64,000 bases of DNA. It comes from Amycolatopsis mongoliensis. GTDB lineage: Bacteria > Actinomycetota > Actinomycetes > Mycobacteriales > Pseudonocardiaceae. Of this stretch, positions 50,045-58,943 are shown one piece after another. Under the pieces are notes generated by a model. That model did no database searches and was not told where the DNA came from. It saw only the letters and a list, made by a program, of their open reading frames with translations. Within the stretch, counting starts at the first letter, position 1; each line of letters begins with the position of its first letter. The stretch lies in NCBI RefSeq assembly GCF_030285665.1, contig NZ_CP127295.1, positions 1,364,001 to 1,428,000 of the forward strand, in the 5' to 3' direction. Both the position numbers and the translations under genes were made by a program.

Positions 50045-51627
50045 ATGAGCAGGTTCACCACCGCCCGCGCGCCCGCCGCGACCTCACCGGTCCGCGGCGA
50101 GGCCACGCCGTCCGCCGTCACCCACGAGGGCGGCGCCGGTTACGCGCGCGACGCCCGGTCCGAGCTCTTCCTGCTCGCCGTCACGAACATGGTCGGCGAG
50201 CACACCTTCTACGAGCCGGCCGGCGCGCGCGACACCCGCTACGCCGAGCTCGTCCACGCCGCGACCCTCGAGGATCCACAGTGGACGGCTCGGTTCCTGC
50301 GCTGGCTGCGGACCGAGGCGAACCTGCGCACCGCGTCGCTCGTCGGCGCGGCCGAGTTCGCCAAGGCGCGGCGCGACGCCGGGCTCGACGGGCTCGGCCG
50401 CCAGGTCGTCGCCGACGTCCTGCAGCGGGCCGACGAGCCCGGCGAGCTGCTCGCGTACTGGACTTCCGTGCACGGCAAGAACATCCCGAAGCCGGTCAAG
50501 CGCGGCGTGGCCGACGCGGCGCGGAAGCTCTACGACGAGCGCTCCTACGTCAAGTGGGACTCGGCGGCGCGGGCGTTCCGCTTCGCCGACGTCCTCGAGC
50601 TGACGCACCCGGCGAACCGCGACTCCGCCCAGGCCGAGCTGTTCAAGCACGTCCTCGACGAGCGGCACGACCGCGGGAACCCGCTGCCGGACGCGCTCCG
50701 GGTGCTGCGCGCCCGCGCCGAGCTGGCGGCGTGGGACGGGCCGCGCCGGCGTGCGCTGTTCGGGCAGCCGGACGCGGCGGACGTCCTGCGCGCGGCGGGC
50801 ATGACGTGGGAGTCGGTCGCCGGCTGGCTGCAGGGCCCCTGGACGCGCGCGTCTGGGAGGCGCTGATCCCGTCCATGGGCTACATGGCGCTCTTGCGGAA
50901 CTTGCGGAACTTCGACGAGACCGGCGTCTCGGACGAGGTCGCGCAGCGCGTCGCCGCGCGGCTCGCCGACCCGGCGCAGGTCGCGAAGTCGCGGCAGCTG
51001 CCGATGCGGTTCCTCTCGGCCTACCGCGCGGCGCCGTCGCTGCGCTGGGCGTGGGCGCTGGAGCAGGCGATCGCGCACTCGCTGGCGAACGTGCCTCGGC
51101 TGCCCGGCCGGACGCTCGTGCTCGTCGACACCTCGACGTCGATGAACACGGGCTTCAGCCGCGACGGCACCCTGCTGCGCTGGGACGCCGCCGCGGTCTT
51201 CGGGCTCGCGCTGGGTCGCCGGTGCGCCGACGCCGACGTCGTGTCGTTCTCGGACCGCCTGGTGGGCGGCACGCGCACCAAGACGTTCGCGCTGCGTCCG
51301 GGCGGGTCGCTGCTGAGCGACGTCGAGCGCTGGAAGTCCGGCGGGTTCTTCCTCGGCGGCGGCACGAACACGGCCGGCGCGGTGCGGAGGCACTTCGCGA
51401 AGCACGACCGCGTCGTCATCCTCACCGACGAGCAGGCCGGCTACGACGACGTCGGGCAGGCGCTGCCCGCGCACGTGCCGCTGTACACGGGGAACCTGGC
51501 CGGTTACCGGTACGGCCACGCGCCGTCCGGCACCGCGCACCGGCACACGTTCGGCGGCCTGACCGACCAGGCGTTCCGGATGATTCCCCTGCTCGAGGCG
51601 GGCAGGAACGCCGACTGGCCGTTCTGA
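50045..51627 (+). pseudogene. rsr: Ro60-type TROVE/vWA protein Rsr, frame broken near 50836
   Basis: Two frames together encode a complete 527-residue Ro60 homologue, a ring-shaped RNA-binding protein that holds Y RNA and acts in RNA quality control. Frame one (50045-50866) gives the TROVE HEAT-repeat ring (SELFLLAVTNMVGEHTFYE; HGKNIPKPVKRGVADAARKLY). The other frame, from about 50840 to 51627, gives the ring's end and a vWA domain with an intact DTSTS metal site. The change is equivalent to one missing C in the run at 50836-50839. It may be a true mutation, an assembly error or -1 frameshifting. Y-RNA genes directly precede it. Confidence 0.82.
50833..50839 (+). other. GGGCCCC heptamer at the rsr frame change
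   Basis: In the upstream frame this reads G-GGC-CCC, matching the X-XXY-YYZ pattern of -1 slippery sites, and a -1 slip here restores the full TROVE protein. A short GACG/CGTC self-complementary stretch follows at 50842. It is equally a homopolymer run prone to sequencing indels. Confidence 0.35.
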
Positions 51628-51639
51628 GAGAAGCCGCGG

Positions 51640-51668
51640 AGGCCCCCATGACGGGATCATGGGGGCCT
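51640..51668. terminator. 12-bp hairpin terminator after rsr
   Basis: AGGCCCCCATGA (51640-51651) pairs exactly with TCATGGGGGCCT (51657-51668), loop CGGGA. It lies 13 bases after the rsr stop and before the PadR promoter. Confidence 0.82.
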
Positions 51669-51726
51669 TCACGCTGTGCACGGACCGTCACCGGATTGAC
51701 CGTGGACCGGCCGCTAGTCTGCGCCG

Positions 51727-51744
51727 TATAGTCCACGTGGAATA
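51727..51744. promoter_or_regulatory. Candidate PadR operator
   Basis: A perfect TCCACGTGGA core (51732-51741) lies inside an AT-flanked near-palindrome, 35 bases before the PadR start. PadR repressors bind palindromes of this kind in their own promoter. Confidence 0.48.
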
Positions 51745-51778
51745 AACGACCTGGAGTCATCCGAAGGGACTAACGATC

Positions 51779-52405
51779 ATGGCCTCGGCCAAGCTGACCC
51801 CACTCGGCCTCGCCGTGCTGGAGCTGCTCCACGAGAAGCCCATGCACCCGTACGAGATGGCCTCGCTGATGCGCGAGCGGTACGTCAGCACCCGCGTCAA
51901 CGTGAAGGCCGGGTCGCTCTACCACACCGTGGAACGCCTCCAGCGCAACGGTTTCATCGAGGTCGTCGACACGCAGCGCGACGGCAGGCGGCCCGAACGG
52001 ACCGTCTACGGCATGACCCAGGCCGGCCTCGACGAGTTCAACCAGCGTGGCCGCGAGCTGCTGGGCGACCTCGCCGACGAGTTCCCCGCGTACCTGTCCG
52101 GGCTCGCCGTGATCGACGAGCTCGGCAAGGAGACGTCGCTGCTCGAGCTCGAACACCGGATCACGCGGCTGCGCGCCGGCGTCGCGGCCGACCAGGCCGT
52201 GCTGGAGCGCCTCGCCGAGGACCGGACGCCGCCCATCTACTGGCTCGACTGGCAGTACAAGTGCGACCAGCGGAAGTTCGAGCTCGAGTGGACCGTGCGC
52301 CTGCACGAAGACCTGAAGTCCGGGCGGATCCCGTTCCAGGACAGCGACCAACCGAAGCTCACGCTCATCACCGAGGAAGACGACGATGAACGCAAGACAA
52401 GCTAA
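51779..52405 (+). CDS. PadR-family transcriptional regulator
   Basis: A 208-residue PadR protein. The winged helix (about residues 5-85) has LGLAVLELLHEKPMHPYEMASLM and VKAGSLYHTVERLQRNGFIE, quoted as LELLHEKPMHPYEM and GSLYHTVERLQ. A helical C-terminal dimerisation domain (about 100-195) follows. It overlaps the MFS exporter gene by 20 bases, so it most likely represses the exporter and itself until a toxic ligand binds. Confidence 0.9.
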   Translation: MASAKLTPLGLAVLELLHEKPMHPYEMASLMRERYVSTRVNVKAGSLYHTVERLQRNGFIEVVDTQRDGRRPERTVYGMTQAGLDEFNQRGRELLGDLADEFPAYLSGLAVIDELGKETSLLELEHRITRLRAGVAADQAVLERLAEDRTPPIYWLDWQYKCDQRKFELEWTVRLHEDLKSGRIPFQDSDQPKLTLITEEDDDERKTS

Positions 52406-53999
52406 CCCGTGGGCCGCGCTGGGCGCGCTGTGCCTCGGCTTCTTCATGATCCTGCTCGACACGACGATCGTGTCGATCGCGATCCCGACCATGCTGCGCG
52501 AGCTGAACGCCGGGCTGAACTCGGTCGTCTGGGTGATCAGCGTCTACCTGCTCACCTACGCCGTGCCGATGCTGTTCACCAGCCGCCTCGGTGACCGCTT
52601 CGGCCCGAAGCGCGTGTTCCTCGCCGGGCTGGTCGTGTTCACCGGCGCGTCGCTGTGGTGCGGCCTGTCCGGCAACGTCGAGATGCTGATCGCCGCGCGC
52701 GCCGTGCAGGGCCTCGGCGCCGCGCTGATGACGCCGCAGACGCTGGCGTTCATCACGCACCTGTTCCCGCCCGCCAAGCGCGGCCCGGCGATGGGCATGT
52801 GGGGCGGCGTCGCCGGCCTGGCGACGATCGCCGGCCCGCTGCTCGGCGGTGTGCTGGTCGACCACCTCGGCTGGGAGTGGATCTTCTACGTCAACGTGCC
52901 GATCGGCGTGATCGCCATCGTCATGACGCTGCTGCTGGTACCGGACTGGCAGCCGAAGCACTCGCACTCGTTCGACGTGCTCGGCATCGTGCTGTCGAGC
53001 TTGGCGCTGCTCTGCATCGTGTTCGGCGTCCAGAACGGCCAGCAGTACGACTGGGGCGCCGCCTGGGGCGGGATCACGGTGTTCGAGATCATCGGCGCCG
53101 GCGTGCTGCTGCTGATCGCGTTCGTGGTGTGGCAGCGGGTCAACAAGCGCGAGCCGCTGCTGCCGCTGAAGGTGTTCTCGAACCGCAACTTCTCGGCGGG
53201 CACGCTCACGGCGACGACCGTCGGCTTCGCGATGACCGGCATGTTCCTGCCGCTGGTGATCTACATCCAGTCGGTGCTCGGGCTCAGCCCGACGATGGCG
53301 GGCCTGCTGACCGCGCCGATGTCGCTGCTGTCGGGGATCGTGGCGCCGTTCGTCGGGCACCTGTCGGACAAGGTGAACGGCAAGTACCTGGTGATGTTCG
53401 GGCTGACGGCACTGGCGGCGGGGCTGGGCATCATCGCGCTGCAGGCGTCGCCGACCAGCAGTCCGTGGAGTTTCATCCCGGCGCTGCTGGTGTGCGGGCT
53501 CGGGATCGGCTGCATCTTCTCGCCGATGAGCAACATGACGATGGGGTCGGTGGAACCCCGGCTGGCCGGGACGGCTTCGGGGATCTTCAACACTTCCCGT
53601 CAGGTCGGGGGCGTCCTCGGGTCCGCGGCGATCGGCGTGCTGCTGCAGGCGCAGGTCAGCTCGTCCATCGCGGACGAGGCCACGAAGGCGGCCGCGCAGC
53701 TGCCGGAGCAGTACCGGGCGCCGTTCGCGGAAGGTATCGCGAAAGCCGCGGCGAGCACCGGTGAGTTCGGGTCGGCCGGCGGGTCGTCGCCGATGCCGGG
53801 CCTGCCCGCCGAGGTCGCCGCGCAGGCGGGGAAGCTGGCCACCGACGCCGTCCACAGTGGACTCACCGACGCCGCCCGCGTGACGATGCTGCTGCCGATG
53901 GCGGTGCTGCTGCTCGGCGTGCTCTCGGCCGCCGTGCTGCGGCGGGTGCAGCCGAGCTGGCAGGCGCCCGCACCGGCTCCCGAGGCCGCCGCGGCCTGA
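52386..53999 (+). CDS. MFS multidrug exporter, DHA2 (EmrB/QacA) type
   Basis: A 537-residue, probably 14-helix proton-driven exporter. Typical motifs are FFMILLDTTIVSIAIPTM (helix 1, with the conserved LDxT), SRLGDRFGPKRVF (loop 2-3) and ARAVQGLGAALMTPQTLA (antiporter helix). The C-terminal tail is Ala/Pro-rich. It is co-transcribed with and overlapped by padR, a common pair for inducible efflux. Substrate unknown. A strong hairpin follows. Confidence 0.92.
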   Translation: MNARQANPWAALGALCLGFFMILLDTTIVSIAIPTMLRELNAGLNSVVWVISVYLLTYAVPMLFTSRLGDRFGPKRVFLAGLVVFTGASLWCGLSGNVEMLIAARAVQGLGAALMTPQTLAFITHLFPPAKRGPAMGMWGGVAGLATIAGPLLGGVLVDHLGWEWIFYVNVPIGVIAIVMTLLLVPDWQPKHSHSFDVLGIVLSSLALLCIVFGVQNGQQYDWGAAWGGITVFEIIGAGVLLLIAFVVWQRVNKREPLLPLKVFSNRNFSAGTLTATTVGFAMTGMFLPLVIYIQSVLGLSPTMAGLLTAPMSLLSGIVAPFVGHLSDKVNGKYLVMFGLTALAAGLGIIALQASPTSSPWSFIPALLVCGLGIGCIFSPMSNMTMGSVEPRLAGTASGIFNTSRQVGGVLGSAAIGVLLQAQVSSSIADEATKAAAQLPEQYRAPFAEGIAKAAASTGEFGSAGGSSPMPGLPAEVAAQAGKLATDAVHSGLTDAARVTMLLPMAVLLLGVLSAAVLRRVQPSWQAPAPAPEAAAA

Positions 54000-54011
54000 G
54001 CACGGACGTGG

Positions 54012-54050
54012 AGGCCTCCGCTCCGGGTGTCGGGACCGGAGCGGAGGCCT
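54012..54050. terminator. 15-bp hairpin terminator after the MFS gene
   Basis: AGGCCTCCGCTCCGG (54012-54026) pairs exactly with 54036-54050 around nine bases, between the MFS stop and the convergent GH3 remnant. Confidence 0.83.
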
Positions 54051-54083
54051 GCACGCACCGCGGGAGCGGTGGTCTGCCGCGGG

Positions 54084-55442
54084 TCAGTGCCGCCGGTGGG
54101 ACAGGCCGTACCCGTACGGGAACAAGGCCTGCTGCCCGTCACCCACGTTGATCGGTTCCTGCGAAGAACTCTTCGGCCAGCTGAAGCTCAACCGCCCGGT
54201 CGGGCTGTAGTCGCCGTACAGCACGTCCGCGACCCCGGCCCCTTCGGATCCCGGCAGCCGGGCAGCAAACCCCGGGATGTCCAGTGGCCGCCCGGAAACC
54301 GTCACCACGACCAGGGGCCTTCAGCTTGCCGATGAGGGCGAGGTCCTCGGCGTCGAGGCCGAGTCCGTTCGGCCGGTCGCCCTGCCCTTCGGCGTACGGC
54401 GTTTCGCCCACCACGGCGACTGCGACCTTGAAACCGGCGTCGATTCCGTCACCCGCACGGTCATACGTCACCTCCGTGCCCTTCCCGGCACCGGAGCGGA
54501 TGCCGTCGAGGATCGTCGTGCCAGGGATGACCGCTCGCCACTCCGGCCCTGCCAGGTCAGCGTCCAGCCACCCGCCTGGTTGCCCATGTCGTTCGCGTTC
54601 TTCCCGGCCACGAAGATCTTGTTGTTCTTCTTGGCCGGCGGCAGGACCCCGGTGTTCTTCAGCAGCACCTGCGACTCGCGCACCGCCTGCCGTGCCACGG
54701 CGCGGTGTGCCGCGCCGCCGAAGTCCTTCTGCAGCGAGCGATCCGGGTACGGGTGCTCGAACAGGCCGAGCTGGAACTTCTCCGTGAGGATCCGCCGGTC
54801 GGCGTCGTCGATGCCCACCATCGGGACGTGTCCCTTCAGCAGGTCCGTGACGAGGAACTTGCCGCCGTGGGCGACCGCGGCGCGGAACGGCGGCAGGTGG
54901 ATGCGCCGCAGCTCGGTGAGGCTGATCTGCGTGGTGCCCTGGTCGACACCGCCGGTCGTGCCGCCGTCGCCGATGAAGTGCTGGGCGGTGGCCATGATCG
55001 ACGTGCGGTCGGCGAGGTCGCGGCCCGGCAGGCCCTCGATGACCACGGAGTTCTCGACGGCGTTGCGCGGGATCTCGCCGAAGGACTCGTACGTGCGACC
55101 CCAGCGGTCGTCGCGGGCGACGCACAGGCACGGCGCGAAGCCCCACTTCACGCCGGTGGCGGCGGCTTCGTTCGCAGTGACCGCGCCGATCTTCTCGACC
55201 GGCCGCGGGGCGTTCGCGGCGCCGAGCCGGCGTGTTCGGGGTCGGCGTCGAGCCGCCGCCGGAGAGGAGGGAGCCGAGCCGGGCGGTCGCGGACCGGGCG
55301 GGCGTGGCGGCCTCGGGGCGTGCGGGTTCTTGTAGCGCGGCGTCGTGGCCGCGGAAGCCACCGGCACCAGCGCGGTGCCGGCCAGGAGGAGAGGGGCGAA
55401 GACAGCGGCACGCAGTGATCTCTCGGCGCGGAGGAGCGGCAT
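54084..55442 (-). pseudogene. Degenerate GH3 beta-glucosidase (exported)
   Basis: Remnant of a secreted family GH3 glycosidase. An ATG with GGAGGGAAC upstream opens a signal peptide (LLLAGTALVPVASA), and then GH3 pieces appear in at least three successive frames: FAPCLCVARDDRWGRTYESFGE, ATAQHFIGDGGT, VRESQVLLKNTGVLP, VAVAVVGETPYAEGQGDRP and [13 protein letters not shown] with FPYGYGLSH at the end. Breaks lie near 54.5 and 54.3 kb. The region normally carrying the catalytic aspartate (SDW) is deleted between KFLVTD and the MVGIDDAD segment. It cannot encode an active enzyme. Intact relatives are about 600-800 residues. Confidence 0.85.
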
Positions 55443-55474
55443 TGTTCCCTCCGAAAACGATCAATCGACCCATA

Positions 55475-55491
55475 TGTTGCGAGCCACAACA
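55475..55491. promoter_or_regulatory. TGTTG/CAACA inverted repeat upstream of the GH3 remnant
   Basis: TGTTG (55475-55479) and CAACA (55487-55491) lie 33 bases before the GH3 start and resemble LacI-type half-sites. It is probably a fossil operator of the decayed gene. The rest of the gap up to maf shows nothing certain. Confidence 0.32.
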
Positions 55492-55560
55492 AACTAGCTC
55501 TCCCGCCGCATGACGCCGGTCACAATTCGGTTACGGCGAGCGTCCGGGTACGTTCGCCCT

Positions 55561-56190
55561 GTGCAGTTCGTCCTCGCCTCCCAGTCCCCCGCCCGGCTCG
55601 CCCTCCTGCGCTCCGCGGGCCTCGATCCGGCCGTGTTCGTCTCCGGTGTCGACGAGGACGCCGTCGCCGCGTCGCTGACCGACCCGTCGCCGCCCGAACT
55701 CGTCGCGGCCCTCGCCACAGCCAAGGCCGAAGCGGTCCTCGACCAGGTCGCCGCGGCCCACCCGGACGCCGTCGTCGTCGCCTGCGACTCGATGCTGAAC
55801 ATCGGCGGGCAGATGGTCGGCAAGCCGGCCAGCCCGGACATCGCGCGGCAGCGCTGGGCCGCGATGGCGGGCACATCCGGTGAACTCCTCACCGGCCACG
55901 CGGTCGTCCGGCTCGACGGCGGGACGCGCGCCAAGGAGACCAGCGGCTGGGAGTCCACGAGCGTCCGGTTCGGCACACCGAGCGCGGAGGAGATCGACGC
56001 CTACGTCGCGACCGGCGAGCCGCTGCACGTGGCCGGCGGCTTCACGATCGACGGCCTGGGCAGCTGGTTCGTCGACGGGCTCGACGGCGGCCACACGAGC
56101 GTCATCGGCATCAGCCTGCCGCTGACGCGCCGACTGCTCGCCGAGGTCGGCGTGAGTGTCGTAGATCTCTGGCGACGTCCCGGATCCTGA
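55561..56190 (+). CDS. maf: Maf-family nucleotide pyrophosphatase
   Basis: A 209-residue Maf/Ham1-like protein that hydrolyses non-canonical or modified nucleoside triphosphates (dTTP/UTP-type house-cleaning activity). Signature elements are FVLASQSPARLALLRSAGL near the N-terminus, VVACDSMLNIGGQMVGKPA (about residue 78), LLTGHAVVRL and the C-terminal SVIGISLPLTRRLL. The GTG start is chosen; an ORF extension to 55510 is not needed. Maf follows accE in the conserved actinobacterial block (M. tuberculosis Rv3282). Confidence 0.93.
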   Translation: MQFVLASQSPARLALLRSAGLDPAVFVSGVDEDAVAASLTDPSPPELVAALATAKAEAVLDQVAAAHPDAVVVACDSMLNIGGQMVGKPASPDIARQRWAAMAGTSGELLTGHAVVRLDGGTRAKETSGWESTSVRFGTPSAEEIDAYVATGEPLHVAGGFTIDGLGSWFVDGLDGGHTSVIGISLPLTRRLLAEVGVSVVDLWRRPGS

Positions 56191-56290
56191 GAAGAGCGCC
56201 ACACCAGCGGGTGATCCGGAAGAGTCCTTCCTTGCCTGACGTTCTCCTGACGAGGCAAAACAGGAAACTTTCGAGCACCGGAGTCGCCCC

Positions 56291-57643
56291 GTGTCTTTTT
56301 TACGGACCTACACCAGGCCGCGGGTGTTCGCGGCCGCGGTTCTCGGCTCGCTCGTCGTCGGCGCCCTGCTCGGCGTCGTCGCGCGGCAGACCGAGGCCGG
56401 CTGGCTGACCGATCTCCTCGACCAGATCGGCACCATCTTCACCACGCTGCTGCAGATCGCGGTGATCCCGCTGGTCTTCACGGCGATCGTGGTCGGCATC
56501 AACAGCCTCCGGAAGCTCGGCGGCGGCCGCACCGCCGCGCGCCTCGGCGGCAAGACCGTCATGTGGTTCGCCATCACGTCGTTCATCGCCTCGCTGATCG
56601 GCATCGCGGTCGGCCGGATCTTCGACCCCGGTTCGGGCGGGCTCGGCGGCGTCACGGCGACCGCCAAGAACGCGGGCAAGGCCGCCGCCAGCGTCGACCA
56701 CTGGGGCTCGTGGAGCGCGTTCGTGAACGGGCTTCTGCCGGAGAACTTCGTGAAAGCGTTTGCCGACGGCGAGACGCTGCAGGTGCTGTTCCTCGCGCTG
56801 GTCATCGGCGCGGCCGCGTACAGCCTGGGTGACAAGGCGAAGCCGTTCGTGGACTTCACGACGAGCGTCTTCGAAATCATCCAGCGCTACCTCGGCTGGA
56901 TCGTCCGGCTGGCCCCGATCGGCATCATCGGCCTGATCGGCGCGGCGGTCTCCAACTACGGCGACGCGCTGTTCCGCCCGCTGTTCTCCACCACGCTCGC
57001 GGTGTACGTCGGCTGCCTGCTCGTGCTGTTCGTCGTCTACCCGATCCTGCTGCGGTTCGTGGCGAAGGTCAGCCCGCTGAAGTTCTTCGCGAAGGCGGGC
57101 ACGGCGATCCAGTTCGCGTTCGCCTCGCAGTCCTCGGCCGCGACGCTGCCGCTGACCCGCCAGTCCGCGGTGAACCTCGGCGTCCAGCCGGCGTACGCGG
57201 CCTTCGCGACCCCGCTCGGCAGCGCGACGAAGATGGACGGCTGCGCGGCGGTCTTCCCGGCGATCGCGGCGATCTTCGTCGCCAACCTGGCCGGGGTGTC
57301 GCTGAACTTCTGGCAGTACGCGGGCATCGTGGTGGTCGCGGTGGTCGGCGCACTGGCGACGGCCGGCACCACGGGCTGGCTGACGGCGTTCACGCTGACG
57401 ACGTCGTTCATCGGCCTCGACGCCAAGCAGGTCGCGCTCGGCCTGGCGCTGATCTACTCGGTCAACCCGATCATGGACATGATGCGCACGGCGACGAACG
57501 TGGCCGGCCAGATCGTGGTCCCGGTGGTCGTGGCCCGCGGCGAAGGCCTCCTCGACGACGAGGTCCTCGACGCGCCGACGGACAACCCGCAGCACAGCGA
57601 CGAGGGCACCGAGGCCCGCCACACCGCCCCGGCCCCCGCCTGA
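56291..57643 (+). CDS. Dicarboxylate/amino acid:cation symporter (DAACS)
   Basis: A 450-residue membrane transporter of the GltP/DctA (glutamate transporter) fold with about eight transmembrane helices and two re-entrant loops. The first loop has FAFASQSSAATLPLT (serine-rich HP1, about residue 278), helix 7 has YSVNPIMDMMRTATNVAGQ (in the NMDGT-equivalent position, about 395) and helix 8 follows. It imports C4-dicarboxylates or acidic amino acids with Na+ or H+. GTG start; 100 bases after maf. A long hairpin follows. Confidence 0.9.
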   Translation: MSFLRTYTRPRVFAAAVLGSLVVGALLGVVARQTEAGWLTDLLDQIGTIFTTLLQIAVIPLVFTAIVVGINSLRKLGGGRTAARLGGKTVMWFAITSFIASLIGIAVGRIFDPGSGGLGGVTATAKNAGKAAASVDHWGSWSAFVNGLLPENFVKAFADGETLQVLFLALVIGAAAYSLGDKAKPFVDFTTSVFEIIQRYLGWIVRLAPIGIIGLIGAAVSNYGDALFRPLFSTTLAVYVGCLLVLFVVYPILLRFVAKVSPLKFFAKAGTAIQFAFASQSSAATLPLTRQSAVNLGVQPAYAAFATPLGSATKMDGCAAVFPAIAAIFVANLAGVSLNFWQYAGIVVVAVVGALATAGTTGWLTAFTLTTSFIGLDAKQVALGLALIYSVNPIMDMMRTATNVAGQIVVPVVVARGEGLLDDEVLDAPTDNPQHSDEGTEARHTAPAPA

Positions 57644-57650
57644 CCCGAAG

Positions 57651-57703
57651 GCCGTGAAGGCCTCCTTCCGGGCCTTTAGAGCCGGGAAGGAGGCCTTCAC
57701 GGC
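57651..57703. terminator. 19-bp hairpin terminator between convergent genes
   Basis: GCCGTGAAGGCCTCCTTCC (57651-57669) pairs exactly with 57685-57703, with partial pairing inside the loop and a flanking TTTT. It separates the symporter from the convergent membrane-protein gene. Its outer flank (CACGGCTTTTCAGGA) is identical to that of the 22296 hairpin. Confidence 0.85.
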
Positions 57704-57706
57704 TTT

Positions 57707-58432
57707 TCAGGAGCCAGGGCAGGTGCGGAGGTCGGCGCGGGTCAAGCGGATGTCCGGCCAGCCGCGCAGGTCCGAAGGTGCCGTGTACCGGCGCGTGCAG
57801 CCCACCGACTTGCCCGTCAGGTCGTACACCTGGCCCAGCACCGGCGCCGCGTCGCACTGGGACGTGCCCGGCTCCGCGCCGTGGCAGTCGTGGCGGACCA
57901 CGATCACGTCCGGGCGGCCGTCGGCCGTGACGTCGTAGAGCGACAGCGTCCCCGCGTCCGCGAAATACGGCTTGCCCGGCGCGCGCCACACTCCCCCGCT
58001 CGCGACCAGCAGCTCGCCGTAGGCCGCGGTCCCCCGGTCGCCGACGTCGCCGCGGACCAGGCACGTCGGCGCCGCGCCGTCGATGCAGCGCAGCGAGTTC
58101 TGGTCCAGCCGCACGCCGAGCTGGGCGATCGACAGCTCGAACACCGTGCCCGGCTCCGGCCCGACGCGCACCCGCGCCGAACCACCCGCCGCGTCGGCGA
58201 GCAGCACCACCGGCGTCCCGCCGACCGTCATCGCCGCGAGCTGGCGGCACGGGCCGCCGCCGCAGGTCACCACCGGGGACACCGGGGCGGCCGCGGGCTC
58301 CGCCACGTCGGCGGGCGCCTCCGGCCGCGGCCGGAGCAGGAACACCACGGCGATCGCGCCGACGGTCACCACCGCGGCCAGCACCGCGGTGAGCAGCGCC
58401 GACCGAGGCGTCCGCGCCGCCGAAGTCCGCAT
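57707..58432 (-). CDS. Membrane-anchored or exported protein of unknown function
   Basis: A 241-residue protein. A transmembrane or signal-anchor helix at residues 11-33 (ALLTAVLAAVVTVGAIAVVFLL; quoted in part) is followed by an Ala/Pro linker. An extracellular part of short beta segments follows, with six or more cysteines (CGGGPCRQL, LRCIDGAAPTCL, HDCHGAEPGTSQCD, CTRRY), probably disulfide-bonded. A VTADGRPDVIVVRHD strand resembles an FG-GAP/VCBS-type calcium loop. I do not recognise the family. ATG 58432 is preferred over an upstream extension lacking a ribosome site. Confidence 0.7.
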   Translation of the reverse strand: MRTSAARTPRSALLTAVLAAVVTVGAIAVVFLLRPRPEAPADVAEPAAAPVSPVVTCGGGPCRQLAAMTVGGTPVVLLADAAGGSARVRVGPEPGTVFELSIAQLGVRLDQNSLRCIDGAAPTCLVRGDVGDRGTAAYGELLVASGGVWRAPGKPYFADAGTLSLYDVTADGRPDVIVVRHDCHGAEPGTSQCDAAPVLGQVYDLTGKSVGCTRRYTAPSDLRGWPDIRLTRADLRTCPGS

Positions 58433-58562
58433 GAGACAGAGCGTAAGCCGCGTCGCGACTGTGTGTGGGCAGCGGCCCGGCGGGGTGTGGCTGAAATCCC
58501 CCGGCCGTGCACCCTTCCGAGGCAACCCGGCCTAGCGGAACGTGTCCGTCTATGTTGTCCGG

Positions 58563-58837
58563 GTGACCAACCCGAACCTTCCCCCGCCCTCTACCTGCCG
58601 ACCGGGCCGGCCAGCGCCGAGACCGAAGGCGCGTCGATCGAGCTGCGCCGCACGCCGGACGGTCGCACCGCCCTGGTCGCGTTCACCGCGCTCGACCGGC
58701 TGATCGACTGCTGCGGCGAGCACCAGCCGTGGGTGCTGGTGAACACCGAGCACCTGCCGAAGGTGCACGCGGCGAACCCGTACGACGTCATCGTGCTGGA
58801 CTCGCCGCTGCCCCAGGAGCTGCGCCACCACGTCTGA
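58563..58837 (+). CDS. SAV_915-like small protein, start region out of frame
   Basis: The readable part (about 80 residues) starts near [15 protein letters not shown] and continues [21 protein letters not shown] and [11 protein letters not shown], a pattern I associate with the SAV_915 family of small actinobacterial proteins of unknown role. In that frame no start codon lies close upstream. The plausible start, GTG at 58563, is out of register by one base. Adding one G near 58577 would give an intact 91-residue protein. It is either a frameshift, an assembly error or a different start. No domain with known function. Confidence 0.62.
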
Positions 58838-58943
58838 GCGTGGTTCAGCTCTCACTCAAGGGACTCCCGACGCCATATCCGTAGACTTCCCCGTACCGCG
58901 AAAGCGGTCAGCAATGCAGCTGTCGGGACGCAGGAGGTGCGGG

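Noticed and set aside
50045..51627. Two separate genes for the TROVE ring and the vWA domain
   Set aside because: The downstream frame has no ribosome site or sensible start, and one inserted base restores a full-length Ro60 protein.
56300..57700. Long leftward open frame opposite the symporter gene (also 44843-46507, 58908-60656, 18987-22268 and others opposite real genes)
   Set aside because: These are antisense shadows created by GC-rich third codon positions. Their translations are Arg/Gly/Asp-rich without motifs and lie opposite clearly conserved genes.
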